This document shows positions 47,060 through 56,520 of a DNA stretch of 64,000 bases, piece by piece. The number at the start of each line of letters is the position of its first letter. Within the stretch, counting starts at the first letter, position 1. The translations under genes were made by a program, and so were the position numbers. The notes beneath the pieces are model-generated. The model saw nothing but the letters and a program-made list of their open reading frames with translations. It did no database searches and had not been told where the DNA came from. Origin of the DNA: Daejeonella oryzae DSM 19973 (lineage in GTDB: Bacteria > Bacteroidota > Bacteroidia > Sphingobacteriales > Sphingobacteriaceae); the NCBI RefSeq assembly GCF_000422945.1, contig NZ_AUHA01000002.1, positions 1 to 64,000 on the forward strand. Reading direction: 5' to 3'.

Positions 47060-48658
47060 ATGCAGAAACTGGAAAATTATATTCAGAAAAATCCCCGTCA
47101 AACTTTTTCAATCCTCATAATAATGGCTTTGGCCCCTTTTCTTATCAATCTGGGGATATTACCACTTTTTGCTGACGAACCTACTCGTGCCATTGTTGCA
47201 ATGGAAATGATTTTAAGTAAGAATTTTTCAATCCCGACTATCGGCGGAGAATTCTATTATAATAAACCCCCTTTATACAACTGGATCTTAGCTTTATTTT
47301 ATTTAGTAAGCGGCAGTTATTCTGAATTTGTAACCAGATTACCCGCGGTTATTCCCATGTTTCTGTTTGCAGTAACAATCTATTACTCAGTTTCTTTTTT
47401 CTTAAAAGATAAACGTATAGCCGCTTTAAGTGGAATTTTATTCCTGGTAAACGGAAGAATGCTGATCTATGATTCGATGCTGGGACATATTGATATTTTT
47501 TATTCCTGGCTCACTTTCATTTCATTCATGCTGATTTTTTATTTTTACCAGAGAAAACTCTGGTTCTTATTATTTTTCAGCTCCTACATTATCACGGCCG
47601 TAGCGTTTTTAAGCAAAGGGCTGCCATCTATTGTTTTTCAGGGATTTACGCTTATCGCATTACTGGCATATACAAAAAACTTAAAAAAATTATTTAGCTG
47701 GCAGCATATGCTTTGCGGAGCAATATGCCTGATTCTGATTTCACTTTACTTTATAAACTATTCACGACAGAACCCAAATCTCGAAGGATATTTCAGCACA
47801 ATCTGGGATCAAAGCAGCCAACGCACGGGGGCAAAAACCGGCTTTGGAAAAACAATCATTCATATTATTCAATTTCCATTCGAACATTTGTTCCACCTCT
47901 TTCCGGCCAGCTTGCTCCTGTTATTTTGTCTTCACAAAAGATTCTGGAAAAAGCTAATGGTAAATGATTTTTTAAAATATACAGGTATTATATTTCTGGC
48001 AAACATCTGGGTCTATTGGCTTTCACCCGAAACCAGACCGAGATATTTAATGATGTTATATCCTTTATTATTTATTATTTGGGCACATGCCTATTATACT
48101 TATCGAGATAGTTTGACAAAAAGCAACAAAGCATTTAAAATTATCCTCCTCATTTTAGCGCTCGTAGTTACTCTTGCAGTTCCGGCAGCGTTTTTCTCCG
48201 GCTTGGATAAGTTTGTGCCTTATTTAACTGCGAAAATACTGTTCATATTTTCAGCCTGCCTTCTGTTATGCTACCTGATTTACAAGTTTAAAAATGAATA
48301 TATAATCCCTTTTATTGCATTTCTATTAGTCGTAAGATTGGCTTTCAGCTGGTTTATATTACCCTACCGCTTAAACAATCAGACGGAAATTTATTATAAG
48401 AATGCATCTATAGAAGTAGGTAAAATCACCAAAGGAAATTCACTCTTTTTCTATCAATACAATCCAAATGTTTTAGAAATCCCCTTTCACCACCGCCTGA
48501 TATTCTATATGGAAAGCAGCAGAAAGGAAACCGTAAAATTCACTTCAAAAGACAGGTTGCCCGGTTATTATTTTACCTTTGACAGGGATTTAAATAATCC
48601 AAACGCAGTATTGCTTAAATCTTATCAGGGAAACCTTAAACTGTTTAAAGTAAAATGA
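47060..48658 (+). CDS. ArnT-family membrane glycosyltransferase
   Basis: 532-residue polytopic protein with about 11-12 membrane helices, of the ArnT/PMT class that uses polyprenyl-phosphate sugars. The acidic pair in LFADEPTRAIVAMEM (near residue 38) sits where the family has its catalytic Asp/Glu. The long final part from residue 440 is soluble. It overlaps the next glycosyltransferase gene by ATGA. The likely job is adding a sugar to a surface molecule, but acceptor and donor are unknown. Confidence 0.82.
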   Translation: MQKLENYIQKNPRQTFSILIIMALAPFLINLGILPLFADEPTRAIVAMEMILSKNFSIPTIGGEFYYNKPPLYNWILALFYLVSGSYSEFVTRLPAVIPMFLFAVTIYYSVSFFLKDKRIAALSGILFLVNGRMLIYDSMLGHIDIFYSWLTFISFMLIFYFYQRKLWFLLFFSSYIITAVAFLSKGLPSIVFQGFTLIALLAYTKNLKKLFSWQHMLCGAICLILISLYFINYSRQNPNLEGYFSTIWDQSSQRTGAKTGFGKTIIHIIQFPFEHLFHLFPASLLLLFCLHKRFWKKLMVNDFLKYTGIIFLANIWVYWLSPETRPRYLMMLYPLLFIIWAHAYYTYRDSLTKSNKAFKIILLILALVVTLAVPAAFFSGLDKFVPYLTAKILFIFSACLLLCYLIYKFKNEYIIPFIAFLLVVRLAFSWFILPYRLNNQTEIYYKNASIEVGKITKGNSLFFYQYNPNVLEIPFHHRLIFYMESSRKETVKFTSKDRLPGYYFTFDRDLNNPNAVLLKSYQGNLKLFKVK

Positions 48659-49611
48659 GAGAACTCTCTGTTGTGGTCACCGTTTTAAATGAACGGGATA
48701 ATATTCAACCTTTAATACTCGCCATACGGGATGCCCTTAGCGGTATTGATTATGAGGTTGTATTTGTTGATGACGGATCTGATGACGGCACGCAGAAAGA
48801 GATTAAAAAATACGCTGATGATCGGATTAAACTGGTAGAGCTTCGTAAAAACTATGGTCAAAGCACGGCCATGACCGCCGGAATTGATCATTCTACCGGA
48901 AATTATATTGCATTGCTTGATGGAGACTTGCAAAATGATCCTACAGATATACCTTTTATGCTTCAAAAATTAAAAGATGAAGATTGGGATGTTGTTGCCG
49001 GAAATCGCAAAAACAGAAAAGACGGAATGTTTTTACGGAAGCTTCCATCGTCAATAGCGAATGCCCTCATCCGAAAAATGACAGGTGTTTATATCAGGGA
49101 TTATGGTTGTACTCTAAAACTTTTTAAACGAGAGATTGCTGAAGATTTAGGTATTTATGGCGAGCTGCACCGCTTTATACCTGTACTTGCCAAATTGCAG
49201 GGAGCAAGCATCACGCAGGTAGATGTAAAACATCATGCACGGCGTTTCGGCAATTCAAAATATGGATTGAACCGTACTTTTAAAGTAATGTCAGATCTTA
49301 TTCTGATGGTTTTTTTTAGGAAATACATCCAAAAACCAATGCATCTTTTTGGAACAATGGGATTTATTTCATTGGGATTGGGAATTCTGATTAATACTTA
49401 CCTCCTCATTCTTAAAATTTTAGGACAGGACATTTGGGGGAAGCCTATTTTAATCCTTGGCCTTATTTTTTTATTAGGCGGGATTCAGCTCATCACATTC
49501 GGTATTTTGGCCGAAATAAATGTGCGAACATATTTTGAAGGAACTAACAGAAAAACGTACCAGGTTAGACGAATTTTTAATGGACAAACAGAAACTGTGG
49601 AGCATCACTAA
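48655..49611 (+). CDS. Family 2 glycosyltransferase (polyprenyl-phosphate sugar synthase-like)
   Basis: 318-residue GT2 enzyme. It has VVTVLNERDNIQPL at the start, FVDDGSDDGT near residue 37, the metal-binding ALLDGDLQNDP near residue 89 and ARRFGNSKYG near residue 198, the features of DPM1/ArnC/GtrB enzymes that load a sugar on a lipid carrier. Two C-terminal membrane helices (about 228-250 and 263-285) follow. It probably supplies the lipid-linked sugar to the ArnT-like enzyme encoded just upstream. Confidence 0.9.
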   Translation: MRELSVVVTVLNERDNIQPLILAIRDALSGIDYEVVFVDDGSDDGTQKEIKKYADDRIKLVELRKNYGQSTAMTAGIDHSTGNYIALLDGDLQNDPTDIPFMLQKLKDEDWDVVAGNRKNRKDGMFLRKLPSSIANALIRKMTGVYIRDYGCTLKLFKREIAEDLGIYGELHRFIPVLAKLQGASITQVDVKHHARRFGNSKYGLNRTFKVMSDLILMVFFRKYIQKPMHLFGTMGFISLGLGILINTYLLILKILGQDIWGKPILILGLIFLLGGIQLITFGILAEINVRTYFEGTNRKTYQVRRIFNGQTETVEHH

Positions 49612-50461
49612 GCTCTTTATAAAAATTGCAGTAAGCGGATTATCCTTGTACCTGGTTTTTAAAAAAGTAGAATTACCTGACTTAAAAGAAGCCTTTTATG
49701 ATGCTAATCCGGCTTTTCTCCTGATTGCTTTTATATGCTTTGTTGTATCCCAGATTATTTCCTCATCACGACTTAATAACTTTTTTAAAGGAATTGGGCT
49801 GCATATTTCAGAATTCTATAATTTCAAAATTTACCTTCTTGGAATGTTTTACAATTTATTTCTTCCCGGAGGTATCGGCGGCGATGGTTATAAAATATTT
49901 CTGTTGCGTAAAAAAATGGAAGTTAAAGGCCGAAAGCTATTTCAGGCCATATTTTTTGATCGCTTAAGCGGACTTTGGGCATTAGGATTAATTGTTTCCA
50001 GCCTGGTAATTTTTATTCCTAAACTCGGAATCCCCAATTGGATACCCATTTTGGTAGTAGCGATAGGCTCGGTGATCTATTATCTGGTGATGCGGAAATT
50101 TTTCAGGGATTACAGTCATCATTTTGTAATTACCCATATAAAAGCGCTTTTAGTGCAATCAATGCAGGTTATTGCAGTTATCTTTTTACTTTATACCTTA
50201 AATTTTGATGGGAAATTTTCTCCCTACCTGTTCATGTTTCTGGTTTCTTCATTGGTAGCCATATTTCCATTTACAGTCGGCGGCCTTGGAGCTCGCGAAG
50301 TGGTGTTTGTTTACGGCGCAGAACTATTTGGAATTGATCCTCACATAGCTGTATTAATCAGTCTTATGTTTTATTGTATCTCAGCCTTATTATCCTTTTC
50401 GGGAATCTATTTTGTATTTCATCCACAGGCTCTGGGAGAAAAAAAGATTGATATCAGCTAA
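49580..50461 (+). CDS. Flippase-like (LPG synthase transmembrane domain) protein
   Basis: 293-residue membrane protein of the UPF0104/AglD-MprF-like membrane family. Characteristic are FYNLFLPGGIGGDGYK near residue 92, DRLSGLWALG near 129 and FPFTVGGLGAREVVF near 230. I chose ATG 49580, where the hydrophobic family sequence begins, giving a 32-bp overlap with the preceding gene. It could flip a lipid-linked sugar for the other two proteins; that is inference. Confidence 0.85.
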   Translation: MDKQKLWSITKLFIKIAVSGLSLYLVFKKVELPDLKEAFYDANPAFLLIAFICFVVSQIISSSRLNNFFKGIGLHISEFYNFKIYLLGMFYNLFLPGGIGGDGYKIFLLRKKMEVKGRKLFQAIFFDRLSGLWALGLIVSSLVIFIPKLGIPNWIPILVVAIGSVIYYLVMRKFFRDYSHHFVITHIKALLVQSMQVIAVIFLLYTLNFDGKFSPYLFMFLVSSLVAIFPFTVGGLGAREVVFVYGAELFGIDPHIAVLISLMFYCISALLSFSGIYFVFHPQALGEKKIDIS

Positions 50462-50588
50462 TTTCTTTGAAATAAACTGTATAATTGGTATTATCAGGAT
50501 GATAAACCATTTTAATTCTGTTTAATGAGAATTAAAAACTTTATAAGATTAAAAAATCATTCTAACTTTATATTCTATATTAAACCAT

Positions 50589-52364
50589 ATGAACGACTTT
50601 AACGATTTTAACAATCCGCAAGTTGCCCGGTTGCCCAAGCACCTCAAACAGTTTATTGTAGAGCAGCATTACGAGCACTACACTCCGGTTGATCATGCCG
50701 TTTGGCGATATGTGATGCGTCAAAATTACAGCTATTTAAAAGATGTAGCATACTATCCATATATCCCGGGTTTACAGGCCGCCGGTCTCACCATCGAAAA
50801 AATTCCTGATCTCCAGGACATGAATGATGCACTTGCAAAAATTGGCTGGGGAGCAGTTACAGTAGATGGATTTATTCCTCCTGCGGCATTTATGGAATAC
50901 CAGGCTTATAAAGTTTTGGTTATTGCAGCCGATATCCGCCAGTTAAAACATATTGAATATACTCCCGCACCTGATATTATTCACGAGTCGGCGGGTCATG
51001 CTCCTATTATTGCAGATGCAGATTACCATCAATATCTTAGTTATTTTGGTTCTATTGGAGCTAAAGCAATGTTTTCATCGAAAGATTTTGAACTGTATGA
51101 AGCAATAAGAGAACTTTCTATATTAAAGGAAATGCCTGATGCTGATGAAGCGGAGATTCGGAAAGCAGAAAAACGAGTTAATTTTTGTCAGAGTAATTTA
51201 GGTGAGCCTTCAGAAATGGCTTTGCTGAGTCGTTTGCATTGGTGGACGGTAGAATATGGCCTCATCGGATCTTTAGAGAATCCAAAAATTTACGGAGCAG
51301 GCTTACTTTCTTCAATTGGAGAAAGTGCAAGCTGCATGAGTGAAGAAGTTAAAAAATTATGGTATACCATTGATGCTGTAAATTATCCTTTTGATATTAC
51401 AAAAACTCAACCTCAGCTTTTCGTTACACCTGATTTTCAGAATGTAATTAATGTACTGGAGCAATTTGCAGATACAATGGCTTTTCGCAGAGGTGGCTTC
51501 GAAGGTTTAATGAAAGCAATTGAATGCAAAAACATCTGTACTGCAGTTTACAGTTCGGGCTTGCAGGTTACCGGAACATTTACTGATTTGGGTGTTGATA
51601 CACTTAATAACCTGACATTTTTGAAAACCAGCGGTCCAAGTGCATTGTCATTTGCTAACAGGCAACTTGAAGGTCATTCAAAAACGTACCACGCGGATGG
51701 TTTTTCGTCCCCGGTAGGAAAACTCAAAGGATATTCAGAATCGTTAGAGAATTTCAGTGATCAATTGCTAAAACAACTGGGAATTACAGAAGGTCAGCAT
51801 ACCGATTTGATTTTTGAAAGTGGAATTACCCTAAAGGGCAAAGTTGAAAAGTTTGTCAGGAAAGAAGAAAAAATCATCCTGATAACCTTTACAGATTGTG
51901 AGGTTAAAGGATCTGATGGATCTATTTATTTTGAACCTGCATGGGGAGTGTACGATATGGCAGTTGGCGAAAGTATTACTTCCGTATTTTGCGGAGCCGC
52001 GGACAAAGATGCTTTTGAAGAAATTGCGCTGATAGCAAAAACTACTACCTATCATCCTGAATATACTCCGGAAACATTGGTGTATCATGAATTATTTAAA
52101 GAAGTTCGAAATTGCCGTGAAAGTCACTCCGGATATCAACAGCTTCCACAAATATGGAATTCGCTAAAGACCCGGTTCAGAGATGACTGGCTGTGTTCTA
52201 TGGAGATTTTAGAAATTCTGGAACAGGAAGAAATAATGCCCGATGTGGCAAAAGAAATCAGAATCTTTCTGGAAATGAAAGCCGCCGAGGAGCCGGAATA
52301 TTCTAAACTGATCATGGATGGATTTTATCTCATTAAACATCCAGTAAGTCAGCTAACTGAATAA
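50589..52364 (+). CDS. Aromatic amino acid hydroxylase with long C-terminal extension
   Basis: 591-residue protein. The first half (about 1-290) is a pterin- and iron-dependent aromatic amino acid hydroxylase with ligands His132 and His137 (IIHESAGHAP) and Glu222 (HWWTVEYG). It probably turns phenylalanine into tyrosine. The second half (about 300-591) is not part of the usual 260-300 residue bacterial enzyme and matches no domain that I recognise. The next gene, an SDR reductase, starts two bases downstream and could serve cofactor or substrate. No regulatory ACT domain is evident at the N-terminus. Confidence 0.85.
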   Translation: MNDFNDFNNPQVARLPKHLKQFIVEQHYEHYTPVDHAVWRYVMRQNYSYLKDVAYYPYIPGLQAAGLTIEKIPDLQDMNDALAKIGWGAVTVDGFIPPAAFMEYQAYKVLVIAADIRQLKHIEYTPAPDIIHESAGHAPIIADADYHQYLSYFGSIGAKAMFSSKDFELYEAIRELSILKEMPDADEAEIRKAEKRVNFCQSNLGEPSEMALLSRLHWWTVEYGLIGSLENPKIYGAGLLSSIGESASCMSEEVKKLWYTIDAVNYPFDITKTQPQLFVTPDFQNVINVLEQFADTMAFRRGGFEGLMKAIECKNICTAVYSSGLQVTGTFTDLGVDTLNNLTFLKTSGPSALSFANRQLEGHSKTYHADGFSSPVGKLKGYSESLENFSDQLLKQLGITEGQHTDLIFESGITLKGKVEKFVRKEEKIILITFTDCEVKGSDGSIYFEPAWGVYDMAVGESITSVFCGAADKDAFEEIALIAKTTTYHPEYTPETLVYHELFKEVRNCRESHSGYQQLPQIWNSLKTRFRDDWLCSMEILEILEQEEIMPDVAKEIRIFLEMKAAEEPEYSKLIMDGFYLIKHPVSQLTE

Positions 52365-52366
52365 AT

Positions 52367-53068
52367 ATGAATATTGTTATTACAGGCGCCAGCAGTGGCG
52401 TTGGTTTTGAAGCCGTTCTTGATCTTATCCTTAAAAATGAGAACAAAGTAATTGCGCTGGCCCGATCAGAAGACAAATTACAGCGTCTTTATGAAATTGC
52501 AAGCAGCCTGAATCCCGATTGCACTTTATATCCTGTAAAATTCGACATTGTTCACGATGATTATTTATCGTTAGTTCCATTTGTTGAAGAGCGTTTTGGC
52601 CAGGTAGACATTTTAATTAACAATGCCGGAACATTAATTAATAAAGCCTTCGACAAATTATCTCAGCTTGATTTTGCGGAAATGCTTCAGAATAATTTGC
52701 TTGGACATGTTAAAATGATTCAGCATCTACTCCCTTTAATGAAAGCCGGTTCTCATATTTTGAACATTGGCAGTATGGGCGGTTTCCAGGGAAGTGTAAA
52801 GTTTCCGGGTTTAGCAGCCTATTCAGCAAGTAAAGCTGCATTACATACTTTAACGGAGTGTTTGGCTTATGAATATGAAGACCGCCAGATAAAAGTAAAT
52901 TGTTTGGCGCTGGGTTCTGCGCAAACAGAAATGCTTGATAAAGCATTTCCAGATTATGAATCGCCGGTTATGGCATTTGAAATGGGAAAATATATTGCTG
53001 ATTTCGCACTTACCGGACACAAATTCTTTAATGGTAAAATCTTACCGGTTGCCGTAACTACTCCCTGA
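52367..53068 (+). CDS. Short-chain dehydrogenase/reductase
   Basis: 233-residue classical SDR with cofactor motif TGASSGVGFE (residues 6-15), NNAG near residue 86, Ser near 140 and YSASK near 155. Basic residues after the second strand (LARSEDK) suggest NADP. The gene starts two bases after the hydroxylase stop, so a part in pterin metabolism, like sepiapterin reductase, is possible but unproven. Confidence 0.88.
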   Translation: MNIVITGASSGVGFEAVLDLILKNENKVIALARSEDKLQRLYEIASSLNPDCTLYPVKFDIVHDDYLSLVPFVEERFGQVDILINNAGTLINKAFDKLSQLDFAEMLQNNLLGHVKMIQHLLPLMKAGSHILNIGSMGGFQGSVKFPGLAAYSASKAALHTLTECLAYEYEDRQIKVNCLALGSAQTEMLDKAFPDYESPVMAFEMGKYIADFALTGHKFFNGKILPVAVTTP

Positions 53069-53071
53069 ATT

Positions 53072-53566
53072 ATGAAAAATTCGCTGATTATACTCGTTCT
53101 TCTCGCTGCGTTTTCATCTTGTCAAAGCGACAGGAAAGAAAATAGTAAAACGGCCGATACTACATCATTGAATTCGAATATTCCTAAAAATGAAGTGAAG
53201 CAGCTGGATTTGCCCTGGGTGGCTGTTTTGAATGACAGTACACAATTGATGGAAATTAAAAAAAATCCATTAGCAATCAGTACTAATTTAACCGCTACAG
53301 ATCTGATCGATGCGCTTAATTTAAAATATCCTTTAATAAAACTTGAGCTGGTAGAAATTGCGGCAAATAAAGCTATTGTTAAAATTGATGATGCGGCATA
53401 TCTAACTCAGCAGATAGGTTCTGAAGGCGCCCGTATTTATCTTGCAGAAGCAACTTTTGCGTTAACTGAATTACCTGACATTGCAGCTGTAGATTTTAGG
53501 TTTAAAGAAGGAGATCATGCAAGTCCGCAGATTTTAAACCGAAATAGCTTTAAAGATTTTAATTAG
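53072..53566 (+). CDS. Lipoprotein with GerMN-like domain
   Basis: 164-residue putative lipoprotein with lipobox SSC (Cys17). Residues 55-150 resemble the GerMN fold, with alternating strands and SEGARIYLAEATFALTEL followed by a VDFRF strand. Function unknown. It starts three bases after the SDR stop and ends the three-gene operon. Confidence 0.6.
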   Translation: MKNSLIILVLLAAFSSCQSDRKENSKTADTTSLNSNIPKNEVKQLDLPWVAVLNDSTQLMEIKKNPLAISTNLTATDLIDALNLKYPLIKLELVEIAANKAIVKIDDAAYLTQQIGSEGARIYLAEATFALTELPDIAAVDFRFKEGDHASPQILNRNSFKDFN

Positions 53567-53595
53567 ATAAATTAGAATTTTAGCACTGCATTTCT

Positions 53596-53793
53596 TTATG
53601 CTAACTTTTCATAACTAAACTTCCCTTTAATGTGGAAATTGAGGTATCTGCCTTTAGATTCCGCAGATTTAAAATCATTAAAAATATCTAAAGGAACAGC
53701 TTTGTACCGGTATACCAATCCCGAAACATATGTAACAATTAAGGATTTTGAATCCTGATCGTAGCTGAATTTAGAAATTACCGAGGATGGCAT
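53596..53793 (-). CDS. KTSC domain protein
   Basis: 65-residue protein that is nearly all KTSC domain (SSVISKFSYDQDSKSLIVTY, then VYRYKAVP and KGRYLNFHI). The domain is also found at the C-terminus of some lysyl-tRNA synthetases. Role unknown. Confidence 0.85.
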   Translation of the reverse strand: MPSSVISKFSYDQDSKSLIVTYVSGLVYRYKAVPLDIFNDFKSAESKGRYLNFHIKGKFSYEKLA

Positions 53794-53867
53794 AATTCTA
53801 ATTTGTGGAAATGAAATACACTTATTGACTGGATTGGTAAAAAATTAACATCTGTTATATAACTGAT

Positions 53868-53911
53868 AATTTAATCAGCGTCTTTATTGATTTAAAAACG
53901 CTGATTAAATT
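53868..53911 (-). terminator. Terminator of ssb
   Basis: AATTTAATCAGCGT (53868-53881) and ACGCTGATTAAATT (53898-53911) form a perfect 14-bp stem with a 16-base loop, right after the ssb stop. There is no clear T-run. Confidence 0.75.
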
Positions 53912-53914
53912 ATA

Positions 53915-54253
53915 TTATTTTTTCTCAGACAGAAGGATAATTTCATTGACCAATACTTCCGTCACATATTTTTTCTGGCCATCTTTTGCAGTATAACTAT
54001 GTGAGGTTAGCTTTCCTTCTACAGAAATTTCTTTCCCCTTTTGAATAAATTTCTCAGCGATTTCTGCTTGTTTTCCCCAAAAAACCAGCGAATGCCATTG
54101 CGTTTGCTCAATTTTTTCTCCGCTGGAATTGCGGTAATTTTCATTGGTGGCTATATTCAGGCGGACAACTTTTTTGTTCTCTGCTACAATTTTTACTTCG
54201 GGATTATTTCCTGCAAATCCCATCAAACGGACACTGTTTTTTAAAGTACTCAT
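53915..54253 (-). CDS. ssb: Single-stranded DNA-binding protein
   Basis: 112-residue OB-fold SSB. It has NSVRLMGFAGNNPEVK at the start and EQTQWHSLVFWGKQAEIAEK in the middle. The usual acidic C-terminal tail (DDDIPF-like) that binds partner proteins is missing; the protein ends LLSEKK. This suggests an accessory SSB, with the main ssb elsewhere. It is divergent from the zinc-ribbon gene. Confidence 0.9.
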   Translation of the reverse strand: MSTLKNSVRLMGFAGNNPEVKIVAENKKVVRLNIATNENYRNSSGEKIEQTQWHSLVFWGKQAEIAEKFIQKGKEISVEGKLTSHSYTAKDGQKKYVTEVLVNEIILLSEKK

Positions 54254-54433
54254 CGGCTTAAAAATTAGGGTTTAAATAAATTGAATAATTACTACGACAA
54301 ACCAAAGTTGCAGCGCTCTGAGTAGTTTATTCGGAGTTTATCCGTGTATACTCGGATATATACGTTTGAATACGACTATAAACTTTTTGAGATATATTCT
54401 TTAGATTTATGTTGCAGCAGTAAATCATTACCT

Positions 54434-54787
54434 ATGGAAAAACAATGTCTTGATTGTGAAAAACCTGTGAGAGGCCGTATTGATAAGAAATTTTGCGATG
54501 ATCAATGCCGCAGTAATTACAATAATCGGTTGAAGAGTAAAAATCCAGACATTGTGAATTTCATCAATTCAATTTTAAAAAATAACAGAAAAATTCTGGA
54601 GAAATTAAACCCGGATGGTAAAACGAAACTATTAAAAAGCAAATTGCTTCAAGCAGGGTTTAATTTCGGATTTCATACGCACATTTATGAAACTCAAAAG
54701 GGTCTGATGTATATATTTTGTTATGAATACGGATATCTCGCTTTGGAAAAAGACTGGTATTTACTGGTTAAAAGAAATGAAATTTGA
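54434..54787 (+). CDS. Small zinc-ribbon protein (DUF2116-like)
   Basis: 117-residue protein with an N-terminal zinc ribbon (CLDCEKPV then FCDDQCRSNYNN, four Cys at about 5, 8, 23 and 27) like DUF2116, followed by a domain I do not recognise (NRKILEKLNP... to the C-terminus). Start ATG 54434 was chosen because the zinc ribbon begins there; the upstream extension from 54344 is not protein-like. It may bind nucleic acid. Divergent from ssb. Confidence 0.72.
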   Translation: MEKQCLDCEKPVRGRIDKKFCDDQCRSNYNNRLKSKNPDIVNFINSILKNNRKILEKLNPDGKTKLLKSKLLQAGFNFGFHTHIYETQKGLMYIFCYEYGYLALEKDWYLLVKRNEI

Positions 54788-54843
54788 AAGTATCGGTAAA
54801 ATCCTTGTACTACCAATTGCCTTAAATTTTATTGTATTATAAA

Positions 54844-55455
54844 TTATTTTCGGGCCAAAACCGGCATATTTGGCTGCGGCACTACATTTTTAATGGGTTT
54901 AATTGATTTTAGATACGCGAAAATAGCAGACAATTCTTCATCCGTCATATTCTGATACATTTGCCAGGGCATTGGTGGTAAAAGCGTGCGGCCTGTTTCT
55001 AAACCTTTAAATTTCCCTTTCCTGATAGCAGTTAGAAAGTTCTCTTCCTTCCACATTCCGATACCGGTAGAATCTGGTGTTAGATTAGCTGCATAAGATA
55101 CACCCCATGGGCCAACCCAGGAAGTTAAAGTTTGGGTAACCACAAGCCCCTTATTCTCCATATCTCGCCGATCCACATTTGGCGCTGGCATTTGGGAAGG
55201 ATGCCCCGATAGAGCTAAAGAAAAATCAAGTTCAGGGCCATTAGCAGACATCTTTTTAGGAGTATGGCAATCATGACATCCAGCTATTAAAACGAGATGT
55301 TCCCCCAATTTTTCTTTGCTTTCAAAACCCTGATAAAGCGGCTTTTCGGATTCAGCTACGGCGACAGGGTCTTTATTCCCTTTGTCAGCGCACTGCGACA
55401 TTAAAAATACACTTGCTCCAAATCCGATAAAAATAATGATGCTACTATTCTTCAT
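54844..55455 (-). CDS. Lipoprotein c-type cytochrome
   Basis: 203-residue protein with a lipobox SQC (Cys22) and one haem motif CHDCH near residue 61, with the axial Met likely in PPMPWQMYQNMTDEE near residue 170. It is a monohaem cytochrome c anchored to a membrane. The partner is not encoded nearby. Confidence 0.88.
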   Translation of the reverse strand: MKNSSIIIFIGFGASVFLMSQCADKGNKDPVAVAESEKPLYQGFESKEKLGEHLVLIAGCHDCHTPKKMSANGPELDFSLALSGHPSQMPAPNVDRRDMENKGLVVTQTLTSWVGPWGVSYAANLTPDSTGIGMWKEENFLTAIRKGKFKGLETGRTLLPPMPWQMYQNMTDEELSAIFAYLKSIKPIKNVVPQPNMPVLARK

Positions 55456-55725
55456 ACAGATAAGTTTAAATATTTCACATTAAAATTATCACTAATATCT
55501 ATTTATAACAAACTGATAATTTATTGTGTAGAATAATCGCCTGATTGACAATTAGAAGAAAATCTGCAAATGGTCATTTACAGATCATTGAGCTATATTC
55601 CATTATACCTTGCCTCAAGGTCTACTGAGCTTTAAAATGAAATTAGATTTATATGAGAAAATTATTGCTATAAATAGTACTGATTTTTCACATATTCATT
55701 ACCTAAAAATTCAGGTTAAATTTGT

Positions 55726-56460
55726 CTAACTTCTTGACATCAGCTTTCTTTTAAACAGATAAAAGCGATATCGTAGATTATCATAGATCAGAGCTATTAT
55801 TAAGAAAAAGGAGGCAAACCAAAGTGTTTTTAAGCCAATGGCTTTAAACATGAATCCACCCAATACGCAACCCGTGAAAAAGAAAAATATGATAATTAGT
55901 CTTAAATAGATACTTCTCTTTAATTTTTTGATTTCAGCAAGTTTTCGATAAAAGAATAATTGTGATAACTCAATTCCTAAATCTGTAAAAAGTCCGGTTA
56001 AATGAGTTGTTCGAACTGTAGCCTGTGAAACCTGTGTGACTAAAGAATTTTGGATTCCCATAGAAAACAATAAAGCACAAGCTATGATTTGGCCTTCAAA
56101 CGTAGAAAAAGAGGATTGATATCCAAATAATCCCAAAAAGATCAAAATTAAAATTTCAATCATCATGGGTCCCGAATGCGAAATTTGAGGCTTAGATCTT
56201 GAAACTATTTCAATCAGAAAATTAGAAACAAATGCGCCAAGAAGGAAAAACAAAATAAATATCAAAAAGATCAGAGCCGTTTCATAATTCTTGTTTACCA
56301 ATTCTTCGGCAAAATATCCAAAATGACCTGTAACATTTGTAGTTAAAGTGTTAACCGCAAGAACTCCTGTAACATTGACTATTCCGGCAATAAAAGAAAG
56401 CATAGAAGCTAATCTTAAATTATGTAGGTAAGATCTGCTTTTTCCCCGGTGGCGAAACAT
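55726..56460 (-). CDS. YoaK-family (DUF1275) membrane protein
   Basis: 244-residue protein with six or seven membrane helices. It matches DUF1275 by SFIAGIVNVTGVLAVN (about residues 22-37), TTNVTGHFGYFAEE and the C-terminal half QNSLVTQVSQATVRTTHLTG. Transport function is presumed but unknown. Monocistronic. Confidence 0.85.
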   Translation of the reverse strand: MFRHRGKSRSYLHNLRLASMLSFIAGIVNVTGVLAVNTLTTNVTGHFGYFAEELVNKNYETALIFLIFILFFLLGAFVSNFLIEIVSRSKPQISHSGPMMIEILILIFLGLFGYQSSFSTFEGQIIACALLFSMGIQNSLVTQVSQATVRTTHLTGLFTDLGIELSQLFFYRKLAEIKKLKRSIYLRLIIIFFFFTGCVLGGFMFKAIGLKTLWFASFFLIIALIYDNLRYRFYLFKRKLMSRS

Positions 56461-56520
56461 TTCAATAAGTTTCAGCTAATTTACTGAAATGGATTGCCGG
56501 TTAACTGATATATAAAAAAA

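Noticed and set aside
49520..49579. Start of the flippase-like gene at ATG 49520
   Set aside because: It would overlap the preceding glycosyltransferase gene by 92 bases, and the added residues are hydrophilic and unlike the family.
55456..55725. A gene between the cytochrome and the YoaK-family gene
   Set aside because: No open frame with a credible start and no stable hairpin; it appears to be spacer.
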